From Zonotrichia leucophrys gambelii (taxonomy: Eukaryota > Chordata > Aves > Passeriformes > Passerellidae), in contig NC_088169.1 of NCBI RefSeq assembly GCF_028769735.1, forward strand, positions 43,305,229 through 43,369,228: a stretch of DNA of 64,000 nt. The letters run 5' to 3'. The position numbers and the translations under genes are program-made. Under the pieces are notes generated by a model. It had not been told where the DNA came from. It saw only the letters and a program-made list of their open reading frames with translations, and made no database searches. Below, in pieces: positions 28,258 to 41,206 of the stretch (position 1 is its first letter; each line of letters starts with the position of its first letter).

Positions 28258-29221
28258 TGTTGAATTTTCACCACCGGGGTTTGGTAGCAGGGGGCCTACA
28301 GGGGTGGTTACTGTAAGAAGCTGCCAGAAGCTTCCCCCACTGTCTGACAGGGATAAGGTGAGCTGGTTCCAAAGCAGCGCCTATCAGTGACAGGGCTAGC
28401 ACCTCTGGGATAATGTAATGTAAAAAGGGTGAGAAAACCCCACTGCAATAGCAGCCAGAGACAAGAGAGAGAATATCTGAGCAGAACAGCCCTGCAGACA
28501 CCAAGGTCAGGGCAGAAGGGTGGGCAGGAGGTGCTCTGTGTGCTGGAGCAGAGGTTCCCATGCTGCACCCCACAGTGCAGACCCTGTGAGCCAGGCTGTG
28601 CCCCTGCAGCCTCTGGAGTCCACGGTGGAACAGCAGATATCCACTGGCAGCACATGGAATACCCCATGGAAGAGATGGGTACCTAAAGGAGGTGATGGTC
28701 CTGCCAGGACCTGTGGCCCCATGGAGAAAGGAGCCCCTGTTGGAGAAGGTTTAGTGGCAGGACTTGTGATTCTCTGGGGGATCCATGCTGGAGCAGTCTG
28801 TTCCTGAAGGAATATGCCCCATGGAAGAGACCCATGCATGGAAGGGAGCAGGGGAAGTCTGTGAGGCGTGGCAGAGACATGAGGAATCTCCATTCCTGGC
28901 CCCCCTGCATGCTTGGGAGCGGTACAGAAAATAAGGAATGAAGCTGAGCCCAGGCAGAAGGGATGAGTGGGGGGGGTGGTGTTTTAAAGGTTGGGTTCAT
29001 TTCTTATGACCCTATTCTGATTTCACTGGTATTAAATTTTAATAGTATCTCCAAGTCAAGTCCATTTTGCCCCTGATGGTAATCAGTGAGCGACCTATTC
29101 CTGTCCTTATCTCAACCTACAAGACTTTCCCTTTATTTTCTCTCTCCTATTCTGATGAGGAGAGAAATAATAGAATGACTTTGGTGGGCACATGGCATCC
29201 AGGCACAGTCAATTCATTACA
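28258..29221 (+). mobile_element. ERV LTR, family A copy 2
   Basis: Shares with the copy at 205 the start region (GGGGTTTGGTAGCAGGGGGC, ACAGGGGTGGTTACTGT), the central CAGCCCTGCAGACACCAAGGTCA block, the ATCTCCAAGTCAAGTCCATTTTGCCCCTGAT segment and the end (TGGTGGGCACATGGCATCCAGG). Length is about 964 bp. It lacks the minisatellite seen in copy 1. No viral coding region is attached, so it is a solo LTR or relic. Plus orientation, antisense to GPC5. Substitutions relative to copy 1 are spread throughout, indicating an old insertion. Confidence 0.8.
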
Positions 29222-30629
29222 TAGTGAAATTTAGATTATTTCATAAAAAGGAATATTCAGAAGTGGTCCATCAAAATCTATAATTTTAATTACTTTAAAC
29301 ATTTTGTAATAATATTTACCAGTGATATTTTCCAAAAAAGAGATGTGGGCACAGCTGTAACTAAATGCTTCATCAAAAATTATTTTGGATCCATCATACT
29401 TTTCTAAAGATAAAGATGAATTCAATGCATCAAAACAGGAATAAGCAGTTTGTTGCTGCAACACTGATGTGCACACTGACATAATATTCACTGCCTATAT
29501 CACTGGCCTACCTATGAGTCATCAAAATAATTCTCTATTGCATACTAAACACCTCAGCCACACTGTGCTTTGTCTCTCACCTTATATTTGGTGCCTCTGA
29601 ATAATGCATGTGAACATCAGTAAACATGAAACCCAGGGACTGTGGTAGAGATTGAGTTAGTTTTTGCTAAAATCAAAATTAGGTTTTATGTGGGTTCTAT
29701 TTAATTCTAAATATACCTTTATTCACAGTTATTTTTAGCTGCATTTAGGGTAGAATAAATTCTATTTCCCAGATAAAATTGTTGTAATTGCTGGTGAAAA
29801 TACCATACATTTGTAACAGATGGGATACACATTTTATGTACTTTACCTTCTTTGCCAAAAATGTACTCTGTTGATGCATTTAACATGCACTTTCACCTTT
29901 TAATTACACAGCTATAAGTTGAAAATATAAGTACTCACCTTTAGGGTGTATTTTAGTATTTACAAAAGAAAAAGATGCAAAGATGAGTTGCTATGGAGAA
30001 GTAATGAAGAAAGTTTTACAGTGATGCCAAATAAAACAAATGTCTCAAAGTGTAATTACTATATAACATTTTATTGGTGGATCCAGTAAGAACACTTATG
30101 TTCAGTGACTGACTATTTGCTATTATTACACCAATTTCATAGGCTGTATTCGAATCATATGATTGTTTCAGCAAAAACTTTTCATAGCTTTTTAATCAAA
30201 AATAGCAATAAGCAGGTATGTGAGTTGTTTTTCCTCAGAGTAATCGACTCTTCAATAATCTGTCACTTGACTAAATATCCTTTCCCATTCTTCCCTACAT
30301 ACTTCTTCAGGAATTTGAAAGAAAGGACAGAATGATCAGCCAGTGTTTCATGAAGACAGGTGAGAAAGCATAAACTTCAGTGTAAAACACATCCCCAATT
30401 TCCCCACCACCTGGTGGAGCTCAATGTGCCTTTCAAAGCCACAGCACAGAGACCAGGCTTTCTTAAGTATGGAAACTTAAGAATTCTGATAACAAATTCT
30501 GTTGTTTCATTAAAGAGATGATTACTAACAGAGGATCTACTGAGCGCACTGAACAGGCTGAATAGATGTGCTGGATGTGAAAACAAACCACTTTTGACCA
30601 GTAGACAAAAGGAAGGCATTAAACATGGG
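29222..30629. other. Intron, nothing recognised
   Basis: AT-rich sequence with no assignable repeat or exon. Confidence 0.5.
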
Positions 30630-30825
30630 TGTTTGGGACTTTAGAAAAGCTTTTGATACTATCACAGCATTTTAATGAATAAAATGTCCAGCATACAGCT
30701 AGACATGCATGCAACATGATGGGTGAACAACTTGCTGAAGGGTCAGGTTCAAAGACTTATAGTAAATGAGGTAACACCTCTCTCGTGGATAGTCACTAGA
30801 ATTGAAAAATCCTAAATTCTGGATG
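30630..30825 (+). pseudogene. Ancient CR1 LINE reverse-transcriptase relic
   Basis: GACTTTAGAAAAGCTTTTGA translates to the DFRKAFD motif, the DFxKAFDT signature of the CR1/LINE reverse-transcriptase palm. It is followed by segments resembling the CR1 coding consensus (CAGCATACAGCTAGACATGC, ATGATGGGTGAACAACTTGC, GTGGATAGTCACTAG). The frame is broken by stops and small indels, and only about 200 bp remain. It lies in the plus direction, antisense to GPC5, and is clearly older than the 3'-anchored CR1 copies in this window. Confidence 0.7.
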
Positions 30826-32984
30826 AGAGACCTGCTTGATCTCAAGACATGAGGTCTTTAAATATTAACTGAAAAAAGAGAATATTGATAATACATGGCA
30901 TAAAATTTGCATTGTGCAGTGCTTGTGAGTAATTTTTCCACCTTTTGTGGCAGAAAAGCCTGCATAATTTAAATTCCACAGCAGCATTCTGATTGTCCAT
31001 TTGATGACACTCACATTTGACAGGGAATTGCAGTGTCCCATTGGAAAACTTAAGTGCACACACACTTTGCTTGCTTTCTTATGTAGGCACCCTGAGGACA
31101 AACAATTAATTAATAGAGAGCTTGTTCAAAGGAAGTGCTTTTAAAGTGCTTCTTCCTATTGTAATTCTTTATAGATTATCAATTTGAACCTTTTTTGAGC
31201 ATCATACTATTGCACAGTAACCTTCCTTCCTCTTCGCCTCTGTCACCAGCAAGTAGCACAGCTTTCAAAAGGTAAAATGTTTAAATTGTTCCTAAAAGAT
31301 AAATAAATCAAAATAAAATAAAGCATCCTTTTAGGTAGACCTTTTGGGGAAATATTTTCTGGCTGCCCTGTTTCTTTATCACCTAGGGGAAAACCTAGTT
31401 TCTAAAGCTAGTGATGGACTGCCCACTATGAGAATTTTTAAAGTATAAAAAAAAAGGAAAAAAAGAGACCCATGACACTGAAGTAGATAGATGATCGCAA
31501 ACCTCTCTGCGATTAACTGGATACAGAAGAAAATGAAAGAGTAACCTAAGAACACTATTTTTTCAAAGTGATTTATATGTTATATTAAACAGCAGGAAAA
31601 TCCTTTCTAGAAAATTCCTTTGGAGAAAGAACATGTACTCCCTATTAGTGTTTGGTACACTGCTGCAACACATAAATATTCAAGGCAGCAAATACAGGAC
31701 TAGGATTGCAGTTTATGAAATTATGCCATAAAATAACTATTTCCTTTAATTTCCAATATGTAGTTGGTTTTATTTTTTTTTTTTTTTAATAAACAAATAT
31801 TGCAGAATCTCATTCTCTCACCAGATTAAGATGCTGCACTTTTTGGATACTCACAGTAATACCTTCTCAGGTGCAATCAATCAGATGCTGTATCTGATAA
31901 TATTCATGTTCTTCTTCCCTGTCATCAGTCTTTACTGTTTGTAAGCGAGTGCTACAGTGGCATCTTCTGGCATACAGAAGAATTAATTGTCTTCTTGCTG
32001 AGAAAGAGCACTGCTATTTAAAAAGGTAAGTTAAGAAACAAGACTGAAGAACTGAAATAAAAAGCACCTGCTGTTCTTCAATTATTCTGTTTAGAGCAAT
32101 TGAAACAGTAATGAATGGCGAGAAATTAAAATCCACTTTCTTGCTAAGTGGCCGTTTGGACACAGAGTTTATGTGTGAGTCAACTGCTCCTAAGGCTATT
32201 AGTATCCTACATAATGACTTATAATTATGTCAGTTGACATAAAATGACAAATGGTAGTTAATTAGAAAAAAGGAAGGAGCAATAAAAAAGGAAGAAAAAA
32301 AGCAATAGATAGCACTAACTAGAAGAGAAATAAAATCTGATGGTGCTCTTTTTGAATCCATAGCTAAACACTTTCTTTTACATTTTATGACTTACATTTC
32401 TTAGAAATTGCTACACAGTAAAATAAATTAATGTTTATGGATTTGGGGATGATGAGAGTTGTTAATGAACTGAATATTACATTTGAAACTTTACTAGAAA
32501 ACTACTTTATAACTTCATAAAAATGTTACTGAGCTCACAGCTTTTAATCAGAATCTCTTTAATTATATATTATATTTTCCTTTTCTGTGATATATTCTAT
32601 GTCATATACATCACATGTCTTGCTAAGTGCATTCAAATAAGAAGTGAATCTTGAGAAGCAGAAGCAGCAACTTCCTCAGTCTACTCATAAGAGCCTGAAG
32701 GTCACACAGATTCTTAACACAGGTCGTGAGAAGTTACATTTTTTCTACTCTCTGTTGAATTTTTCCCTTCTTTGTCGAAGTTGTTAACACCAGTATCAGG
32801 TTATCAATCACAGGGCCACTTTTCACAATGGAAAGCTACTGGAATTTTGGTAGTTAGTGACAGATTCAGGATTAGGTCCTTTGAGACAATAAAAATACTT
32901 GGTACAGGAGCACGAGCCACTGAAGTCCTGAGTGTGTATAAGCAGATCTACAAGCAAATACTCAGAAACTTCAAAAAATAACAG
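30826..32984. other. Intron, nothing recognised
   Basis: AT-rich sequence, with a poly(T) run near 31768-31788. No supportable exon or repeat family. Confidence 0.5.
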
Positions 32985-33195
32985 ATCTTGCCCTCGACAG
33001 GCCAAACCACTGCGTGTGTGTGCAGCTCTCAGCTGAGCCCACAGGACTGGCCAGAGAGCTCACGGCTCATGACCACGGCCAGTGATTAACCTCAGCCAGT
33101 CCCCTTGGCCCTACTTCCAAAGGTGATTCCCTCTTGGTAAATACAGGGCGCCCCTGTGTTACCTGACACACCAGTGCCCAGTGTGCAGTTGCACT
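32985..33195. other. GC-richer segment of unknown origin
   Basis: This stretch is clearly richer in G+C than its surroundings and abuts the LTR nest. It contains CGTGTGTGTGTGCAG, CACGGCTCATGACCACGGCC and GGGCGCCCCTG. It could be part of an older element into which the LTRs inserted or a low-copy conserved block. An open frame of 60 codons on the minus strand (32823-33005) has no motif I recognise. Confidence 0.35.
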
Positions 33196-33196
33196 A

Positions 33197-33503
33197 TGTG
33201 TGTGTGTAGGGGGATAGAATATAAGAAAATAAAGGTAGTATAGAAAGTAATCTTACCCCCTAAAGAGTTGCAGCTGGGTTAACTACTAAAGATTAGGAGC
33301 AGGCCTGATTCTAACAGGCCATAGCTGTAGCTGATAATAAGAAGAGTGCTATAAAAGAGTGTATTGGTTGGTGGATGGGAACTGGAGTTAGTTGGCTACT
33401 GTGAGAAGAAGGAAGAGTCAGTGCCTAGAGGAGCTGCCTATAAGCAACAGCAAGGAAGTACAAAACTCTAGCAATATGGAACCTTTGCAATATAATGACA
33501 ACA
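33197..33503 (+). mobile_element. ERV LTR, family B copy 1 (about 300 bp)
   Basis: The unit runs from a TGTGTAGGGGGATAGAATA start to an ACCTTTGCAATATAATGACAACA end. An inverted partner at 33921-34202 shares both ends and most of the interior (for example AGCAGGCCTG and AAGAAAATAAAG). A good TATA box (GCTATAAAAGAG) lies at 33349-33360. TG...CA ends, TATA box and length suit a short retroviral LTR. The 5' boundary is uncertain because the element starts in a GT run. The 3' end directly abuts family A copy 3. Confidence 0.7.
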
Positions 33504-34600
33504 TGTGCATGCCCCAGTGCTGGCAGTGGGGGCTGTAGGGGTGGCATCTATGAGGAGAGACTGGCATGCCTCATGCCTGACACGGGCATTTGCAGTGGGA
33601 TTCAGCAGATCCATCCAGGGCACGGCTTAGTGCCACCAGTCAGGATTGTGGTGCCCCAGGGAAAATGTATTTTTAAAAGGGCAAAATTCTGCTTATTCCT
33701 AAAAAGGAGGAGAGAAACTGAGAGAAACAACCTTCTGAACACCAAGGTGAGAGAAGAAGGAGAGGGAAGAGGTGCTCCAGGCACCACAGCAGAGACTCCC
33801 CTGCAGCACCTGGAGAGGAGCTGGTTCCCACACTGCAGCCTCAGGAGAGCTTTGTGTTGAAGCAGGTGGATGTGACCTGAAGGAAGCTGAAGCTTTTGGA
33901 GAAGACCCATGCTGGCACAGTGTTGTCATATCATTGCAAAGCTCCCATGCCTTCTCAGTGATGTCTCATGGGCAGTGCCTTGCAGCACTAACTCCTCCAC
34001 AGCCCAGCCAAAAAACTCCATATTGCTTCTCAACCAGCTAACCCACTCTTTTTTAACACTCATCCTCACTGGACACAGCTGTGGCCTGTTAAGAGCAGGC
34101 CTGTTCTTAATCTTTGGTAATTAGTACAGCTTCAATTCCTCAGGGGTGAGATTACCTTCTGTACTATCTTTATTTTCTTACATTCTATCCCCCCATAGCA
34201 CAGGGAAGAAAATGTGAGGAGAAAAGGCAGCAGAAAGGAGCTGTTATGAACAGGCTGCAATCAATCCCTTTTCCTTGTCACCCCTGCAACACCCAGTGTC
34301 AGAAGGAGGCAAAGGAGCTGGGAATTAAGCAGTAACATAGATTGAGAAGAAGTGGGTGATGGGGGTGAAGCTGTTTGGTTTTTACCATCTGACTCTATTT
34401 TAATTGGCAAGAAATTAACTTTCTTCAAGTTGAGTCTTTTTATTTTTGGGATGTTAATTGGTAAGTGATCTTTCTGATTTTATCTTGACACAAGAAAACT
34501 TTTGTCTTATCACACTATTTTTTTATCATTTGTTGAGGACAGGGAGTTAGAGAACAGCTGAGTAGCTATCTGGCAATCAACCAAATCAACCCTGCACATC
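33504..34600 (+). mobile_element. ERV LTR, family A copy 3, interrupted by LTR-B
   Basis: The left part (GCAGTGGGGGCTGTAGGGGTGGCATC, then CTTCTGAACACCAAGGTGAG) and the right part (TTCTTCAAGTTGAGTC, GGTAAGTGATCTTTCTGATTTTATCTTGACA, TATCTGGCAATCAACCAAATCAACC) align in order with copies 1 and 2. The middle is split by a reverse-oriented family B LTR (33921-34202). The extreme 5' end is missing or displaced by the family B copy directly upstream. Without the insert the remnant is about 815 bp. It appears the most diverged of the three family A copies. Confidence 0.72.
33921..34202 (-). mobile_element. ERV LTR, family B copy 2, nested in LTR-A
   Basis: The plus strand reads TGTTGTCATATCATTGCAAAG ... 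ATTCTATCCCCCCATAGCACA. Its reverse complement matches the copy at 33197-33503 from end to end. The flanks resume family A sequence, so this is a true nested insertion. CACAG occurs at 33916-33920 and 34199-34203, compatible with a short target duplication. Its TATA region is degraded (TTAAAAAAGAG), unlike copy 1. Confidence 0.72.
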
Positions 34601-36807
34601 TATATTAATATATAGCAGAAGCACATTCAGTTTGCATCAAAGTTTTGTTCTGTATTAAAGAGCATCATTTGTGGTTCAGCTGTAGTGGCTAGAAGAGTTA
34701 CAGCTCCAGGGGATGGGCAAGGTTGGCAGCACAGACCACATTCACAGATAAATTGATTTGCAAATGATAATCTATACTCTTAGTTTGCCTGTATTTGAAG
34801 TGTGTCTGGGTGTCTTATGTGTCCAAGTCTTGGAACTACCAGAGATAAGCAAATTGTAACCTGGAAACAAACTTATTAAAGTTCCTTATTATCATTCAGT
34901 TAATTTAAATAAATGAGTAGGCATTTCCAGTTGTTGAAAACAAAATCCTTGATGTGCACTTTTAATTAGCAAACCCTTAACAAACAATAAATGTTTTAAT
35001 AAATCTCAAGGTCTTCTGCAAGTCATTACATATGATCAATATTTCTGTCTATAGCTAGTTTTTGATGAAAATTTTCATTAGGAAATACCTAATAGTTCCT
35101 TCCTTTTTCTTTTTGGCCAATGACTGTGTTTATATATGTAAGGCAACAACACAATATGTAATAAATCATTATTTTGTAGCTATTTAGTTCATATGTAGCT
35201 ACTTCCTTTTAGAACAACTTCCACATTCTGGTTTTGCTCCCTGACATTTCAGAAATAGGTTTTTTTTAACAGCTAGCTGTCTCCACTCTAGCAACTGACA
35301 TATTTTGCAAATGTCACTGTTACAATCCATAAGATTCTCTTAAGAATATTATACTTTCTACATCACTATCAGCTGTGCAAGTGCCATAAACTGTGTTTCT
35401 CACATCCCAAAGCTGATCACAGGATTTACTCTTTAGCCTCAGAGATGCAGACTTACATTTATGAGCATTTCTACTTTAGACTGTGAACACTGGGGAAAAA
35501 AATGAAAAATGGTGGAAGAGACATGGTAAAGGTAGTGTACAAGGACATTTCTGCATTTCTCTCTTACATCCTCCTCTATTCAGACTTGTTCTCATTCAGA
35601 CGTCTCAATCAAACACTTTGCTCAAAAAAATCCTCTTTGGTATTTTCTTATTCTTAGACATTTTATTTCATCTTATCCCTCTTCTCAAGGCTACATTTTT
35701 GCTTCTGCAGGCTAGGTCTCAGAGACATTTTAGCCTTGAATTAAAATGGCATTGATTGAACTATGTCCATAGGGCATTAGTGATAATAAAATAAAAACAA
35801 GGGGTTAATGTCCTTTCTAGAAATCTGACCTATCTTTCCGTATGGTCTCTCCATGTTTATAACAAGCCCAAATCTTATGCCTGTATGAGAGACGTAGCAG
35901 CTACTCAGGAGGCCCTGAACTCAGTTTGTGCTGTAAAAGCATTTACCTGGGGATGACTGCAGGCAGCATGAACTTGAGAAAGGAATAGAAATGGGAGAAA
36001 ACAACCATGTTTCAGAGATGTAATGGGCTTGACATAAAAAATGCTAGTGACTGCATGGCTCCACAAAGGATGCTTTGATGAAGTCTGTGGCTATTGAGCT
36101 GTGGTGTAACCTTCTCTTTCAGCCTATCACAATGAAGCAGGAGATTTTTCCCTTCCTTAAGCACATCTACTGGCCTTGAGAAGTGTCTGCTTAATGGGGC
36201 TCTAGATAGGGAAAATAACTAAAGTTAAGCATGTCTAACCTCACTGCTACTCGCCAATATCTGGGAAAGTTGTTCTTGTTAGCCAACCTGTGAAAACCCA
36301 ACAACTGGAATTTATGTCCAGTTTAAATTATCTAAATGTAGGTATCTAGAGCAATCAATCTGAGCTAGCTCCTGCCATAGGGACTGGAAAGAGAGTTCAT
36401 ACAATCAAAATAAACCAGTGTCAACATACAGAAATGGACTCCTGAAATGATCTGCTGAAATGACAGCCTGTCTGAGCAAGAGTCCCACCTCTCCAATTAG
36501 GTATCTGCTATAGTGTTTTGCCTTGCAAAATCTTTTCCACACAGCCTTGCAAAAACCTTTTCCATACATTTAATTCTGGAAACTTAATATCAGCACTAGT
36601 GCCTATTATCAGACTACTTGTAGAAATGAGACATCACAATCCTGAACCAGATTGGAATTATACCTCACTGCTTCCCTTCAAAATAACAAAAGAAAAAGAA
36701 AAGTCCACTTGCTGTCTTCCAGATATATTATTTTACAGAATACAGGTCATAACTGAGTATTTTGAGTAATTTCACTCTTTTTTAGGGAACTTCTGATGAT
36801 TTTTATA

Positions 36808-36856
36808 AGTGTGTGTATATGTGTGTATATATACATATATATGTATGTACATGTTC
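36808..36856. repeat. (TG)n/(TA)n compound microsatellite
   Basis: Alternating purine-pyrimidine tract of GTGTGTGTATATGTGTGTATATATACATATATATGT type, imperfect. Confidence 0.85.
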
Positions 36857-38946
36857 ACACAAGTTTTGCAGATTTTAAGATCTAGATCGTTCTTAGGCTT
36901 GTATCTCCCTTACGTTGTTTCTTGGGGAAAAAAAAAGATAGTGCTAAGTTTCTGTAGCAAACAAAAATTAATTGATTCTTTTTTATTTAAAAGTTAGCAA
37001 ATTGTTTGAGCATGAATTACTGAGAAGTAGATTAGTCAAGGCATTGGAGTTATAATCATTAATAGTGGAAGACACAAATATGAAACTAATCTAATTTAAG
37101 TCTCTGCACAGGTTGCAAAGGGAACTCTCAGGAGATCACACACACTTTGATTTTCTAAAAGAATATAATAAAGCCTGGAGATGCATGACAGGCTGAAGAG
37201 ATACCTTTGACTATAAATCACCTTTGAGTAAATCCAAGTGTGAGATTTATCATGGTTACAGTCTGTTTAAGAAATAGAAAGATAACAGTCTGAAATGATT
37301 CACAACTTTGAAAAAGGACAGATTCTTTCATAAGTAGATTTTAAAAGTGTTTTACAATTCCTTTTTGATTCAGTGAAGTAATTTCTTATTCATGTAATGG
37401 CTATGAAAGTTTTGTGTTGTTGTATTTTTACATTTATTTTTGTGTTCAAAATCTAAAAGGAGAAACAGGTAAAAAAGATACCAAGACAGTTTGTTAACAA
37501 AACACAGCATGGTATTTGCAGACATTCCCAATTGTTTTTTCACCACTAGCCACTTTCTACATCACAGATGATGGAGAATAGGAATGATTTCTTCTCCCAG
37601 CAAACTAGAGCTTTGAGACAACATGAATTCTGTTTTACAGATCTTATTAGTTGTATTTGCAAGTACTCCTCTATTTTTTATTGCAAGAAGTCATTAGTGA
37701 TACTGACAATAAGATTGTGAAGTACATTTAAAGATATTTAACCCTTATCTAAAAGTAAAAATCAATATTGAATCAGAACCAGAGTGAATGCAAAAGAACC
37801 TAACTTTGGGAAGGCATTTTCCAACTTGAGGTATCTGTACTAAAGGTACTAAAGCTTGTCCCTTTATAGACAGTTGAGAGAAATAAGGATTGTAGGGCAC
37901 AATTCTCATCTTAACAGACATGCTTAATGTAGGCCTAATGAACTGTGTCCTCATGTGCTTACTCATTTTCAGTGATACGTGTTAATTCCTTTACAGTGAC
38001 TATAAAATAAGTCTAAATATTTTAGCTTATGACAAAAAATCCTGTCTCTGTATCTATCATTATTAAAGTAGGATTGCATACTAAGGAAAAAAATGAAATA
38101 CACTGTAGGCTATAGCTGCCTCCAATATTCATGTTTAGATTTTGGATGGTTACAAGCAGCATTTTTACTGTAAACTTGAAGTAGTTAATCTGATCATTTA
38201 AAGGAATTGTTACTAGAATATGATAATGGTTTAAAACTTACAGAGGCTAGCTTTATATATTCTCTTAAATAAATAAAACCAGTTAATTTCTACAAAAAGA
38301 AAAAAATAAAGAACAACTCATTTTGAGGCTTTTGGTCAGTAGAGTAGAAGCAAACCAGCAGAGTAAAAGATTCATCCATGGTTGGATAATAAAAGCTATC
38401 ACAGGTAGAATGGGAAATGGAACATCAAGAGTGAGATGCTGCTCTTCCCCTCCTTCTGCCAAAAAAAAAAATTAAAAGATAGACAGATTTAAAAAGAACA
38501 CTTCAAAATTATGAAGGATTTCTTATAGAAAGATCTCCTAGGCACAATAAAATCAGTCATAAGGGTAACTGGAGATGAAAGTAACTATTCAGAAGGTCTG
38601 TTCTTTAAAAATGCATTGACTTTTGAGGGCTTATTTGAAGTAAAAACTCTCATGTCTTTGAGGATTAGACATCACTACTTAGAGAAAGGGATTGATTTAA
38701 AATACAATTAATTAGAAGGAATGTATTTTTGCTGTAAAAGACCTGCTCATTTTTGTTTTGTGTAAAGGAAAACATTATAAATTCTCATCCACTGAATTAA
38801 TGGAAGTATTTGATTAAACAGTAAATGTGGTTAGAATACAGGGATCAAGAGTTATAAAAATGTTTTCTCTTAATTTCCTTAATACATTATGAATGAAACA
38901 CATTTCAAAGAACACATTAAAAAATAAATATTTTAATATGATTAAT

Positions 38947-38969
38947 ATTTATTTATTTATTTATTTATA
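38947..38969. repeat. (ATTT)n tetranucleotide microsatellite
   Basis: Five perfect ATTT units plus a partial unit, within an extremely AT-rich stretch. Confidence 0.9.
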
Positions 38970-41163
38970 ATCAATGGCTAATTAGAAATTATTAAAATAT
39001 AATAGTGAAATTGATTCAATTAAATATTACATGCATTAAAAGGCTCCAAATTTCTACCAAGTTCAGAAGTAGCGATATTATTAGAAAGTAATGCCTTTAA
39101 AAATACAATTAGAACTTTTTAATTCCATCTGAACTTATTACGTGGTCTCTCTGGAAAATACAAACTCATATGAAGTCAGTGAAATGATGCCTAATCTGAA
39201 TAAAGTCAATCAGAGAACTAATTTCAAACCTAGCAAATTAGCCTTATTATTTTCCTATTAACCATACTTTGCATAAACTAGCAGTGTATTTTGACTTGAT
39301 TTTGCATATATCAGATGCACATGCAAAAATAAATAGTCCATAACCTAATATAGAATAGATAAGGAATTTTATTGTCTAGTATGAAAAAAAAAAAGATGGT
39401 ACACTTATTTTTTTAAGAGTTGTTCCCTTGATGAAATTTTCCAAGTTCTTCTCTGTTAACAGGATGAATCATAAAACTTTAGACGTTTTTTTAGAAAAAC
39501 AAAACAAACCTAAATTCAGATCAGACATTGGTGCAGTGGTTATTCTGATCTGGTCTCTCTGCCAGCTGAATGCTTTTAACTATAGCTGCAGAGACTTTGC
39601 CTGATTATTATCTCCTGCTCTGTCCAAATGGCTAAAGAGTCTTTGCACCAGAGAGAGACACTTACAGTAGGTAAAGGTAGGAAACAATGTACTTGGGATA
39701 GCATGCTGCTTTTTGAAGGATTAGCCTTAACTGGTTTGCCACTGGCTCATTTGAGGGGATTAGATTAATAAATAACACAAACTCTATGGTATCACATAAA
39801 CCATTTGCATTTATAGTCACATTTTATTCTGTGTTTGTGGAATGTTTATGGTTAACCATTTCTTGCTTAGCTAGAAGGAGTGGCATTTAGTGATTGTTCT
39901 TGATGCACTTTAAAGAATTCAATGTCGGCTTTTTTTACCCTTAAGAATCAATCAAGAAAAGGTCTGTTCATATTCCCCATCTCAAAACTTTGTTTCTAGC
40001 TGGCGGTTTGTGTTTGAGATATGTCTGAAAGATCCTTGTAGAGGAGGGATAGGAAATGAGGGAACTCACAAAACAATCCACCCCATTTCGAAAGAGGGAA
40101 TACAACCTTGCCTTATGTAGGGCAAAAACGTCCACATAGAAGGTGTTTTTACTCTCCAGCTTTCTTAACAGTACCATTCAGAATTAAATCTTGTAGTCCA
40201 CAGTAGGAAACTTGACATTCACTGTCAGGTCAATTTAAGCAAGGACTGTATCTGTACTTGGCTTTCTTTACCTCTGTAATTACTTCTGTGCTCTTTGGCA
40301 TAAAATTTAGGTGAAATAAGGAAATGGTGTATTAATTCTTCAATCAAGTTACTTACAAAGTGTGTAACTTGTTGATTGAAAGCTTTGAAGTGTTTGCATA
40401 TCTGGAAGACTGATCACAAGAATTTGGGGTTTTTTCCCCTCTCTCTATCGAAGGAAATAGCCTGAAGGATGTCCATGATGGTGAAAAGTTCAAAGAAAAT
40501 GCATAAATCCACAGAGAGGAGTTAATTGAAGCCTTAGTGTTCTCCAGGCTGATAAATTACTCTTTTATTAATCCATTACCACATAAAGTGTCTATCTCCA
40601 CAAAGATATCAACTTTATTCTGATGTATAGCATACCAGGTCAGATGAGACACAACCTGCATGATACCTTGACCACACAATACCATATTCTGTATTTCTCT
40701 GATATTTCCAAAAAGGAGCTCTTGAAGTGTTATAATCTTTATATGTAAATACAGTATTTTATATATTTTTTTTTGTTCTTCTTTTTTTCCTCTCTTCACA
40801 GGAGAATCCAGAGCAGAGAAGGACATGCTGGAGTATGTCTTCTGTCCTCAAGTTTGGGAGGCATAAAGCAGCAGGCAGGAAGTGGATTTTGGAAGTTTTT
40901 AAAAACTAGTAATAAATAATAAACCAGAATTTGTTGAGCAGGCAGGTGCTGTACAGTAGCACTTTTGTAAGAGTGGCACTGGCTACTTGGATTCTACTGC
41001 TTTGGAAATAAAAAAGCATTTAGGACATTCTTAATCCTGATAAGTAGCTATGACACCTATTATCTTATTAGTTTTCATCAGGAAATATTATAGAATGGAT
41101 GAGAAAGCAATACACATTAGCACTTTGCCAGAAGTTTGTTTCTTTACTGGTAACTGCGAGTGA

Positions 41164-41206
41164 AAATATTTATACATTTGTACATTATAAATATTTATAC
41201 ATTTGT
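41164..41206. repeat. 18-bp direct repeat
   Basis: AAATATTTATACATTTGT occurs at 41164-41181 and 41189-41206, a 25-bp period tandem duplication. Confidence 0.9.

Noticed and set aside
33495..33860. 121-codon plus-strand frame
   Set aside because: It falls wholly in LTR sequence (families B and A) and has no viral or cellular protein motif.
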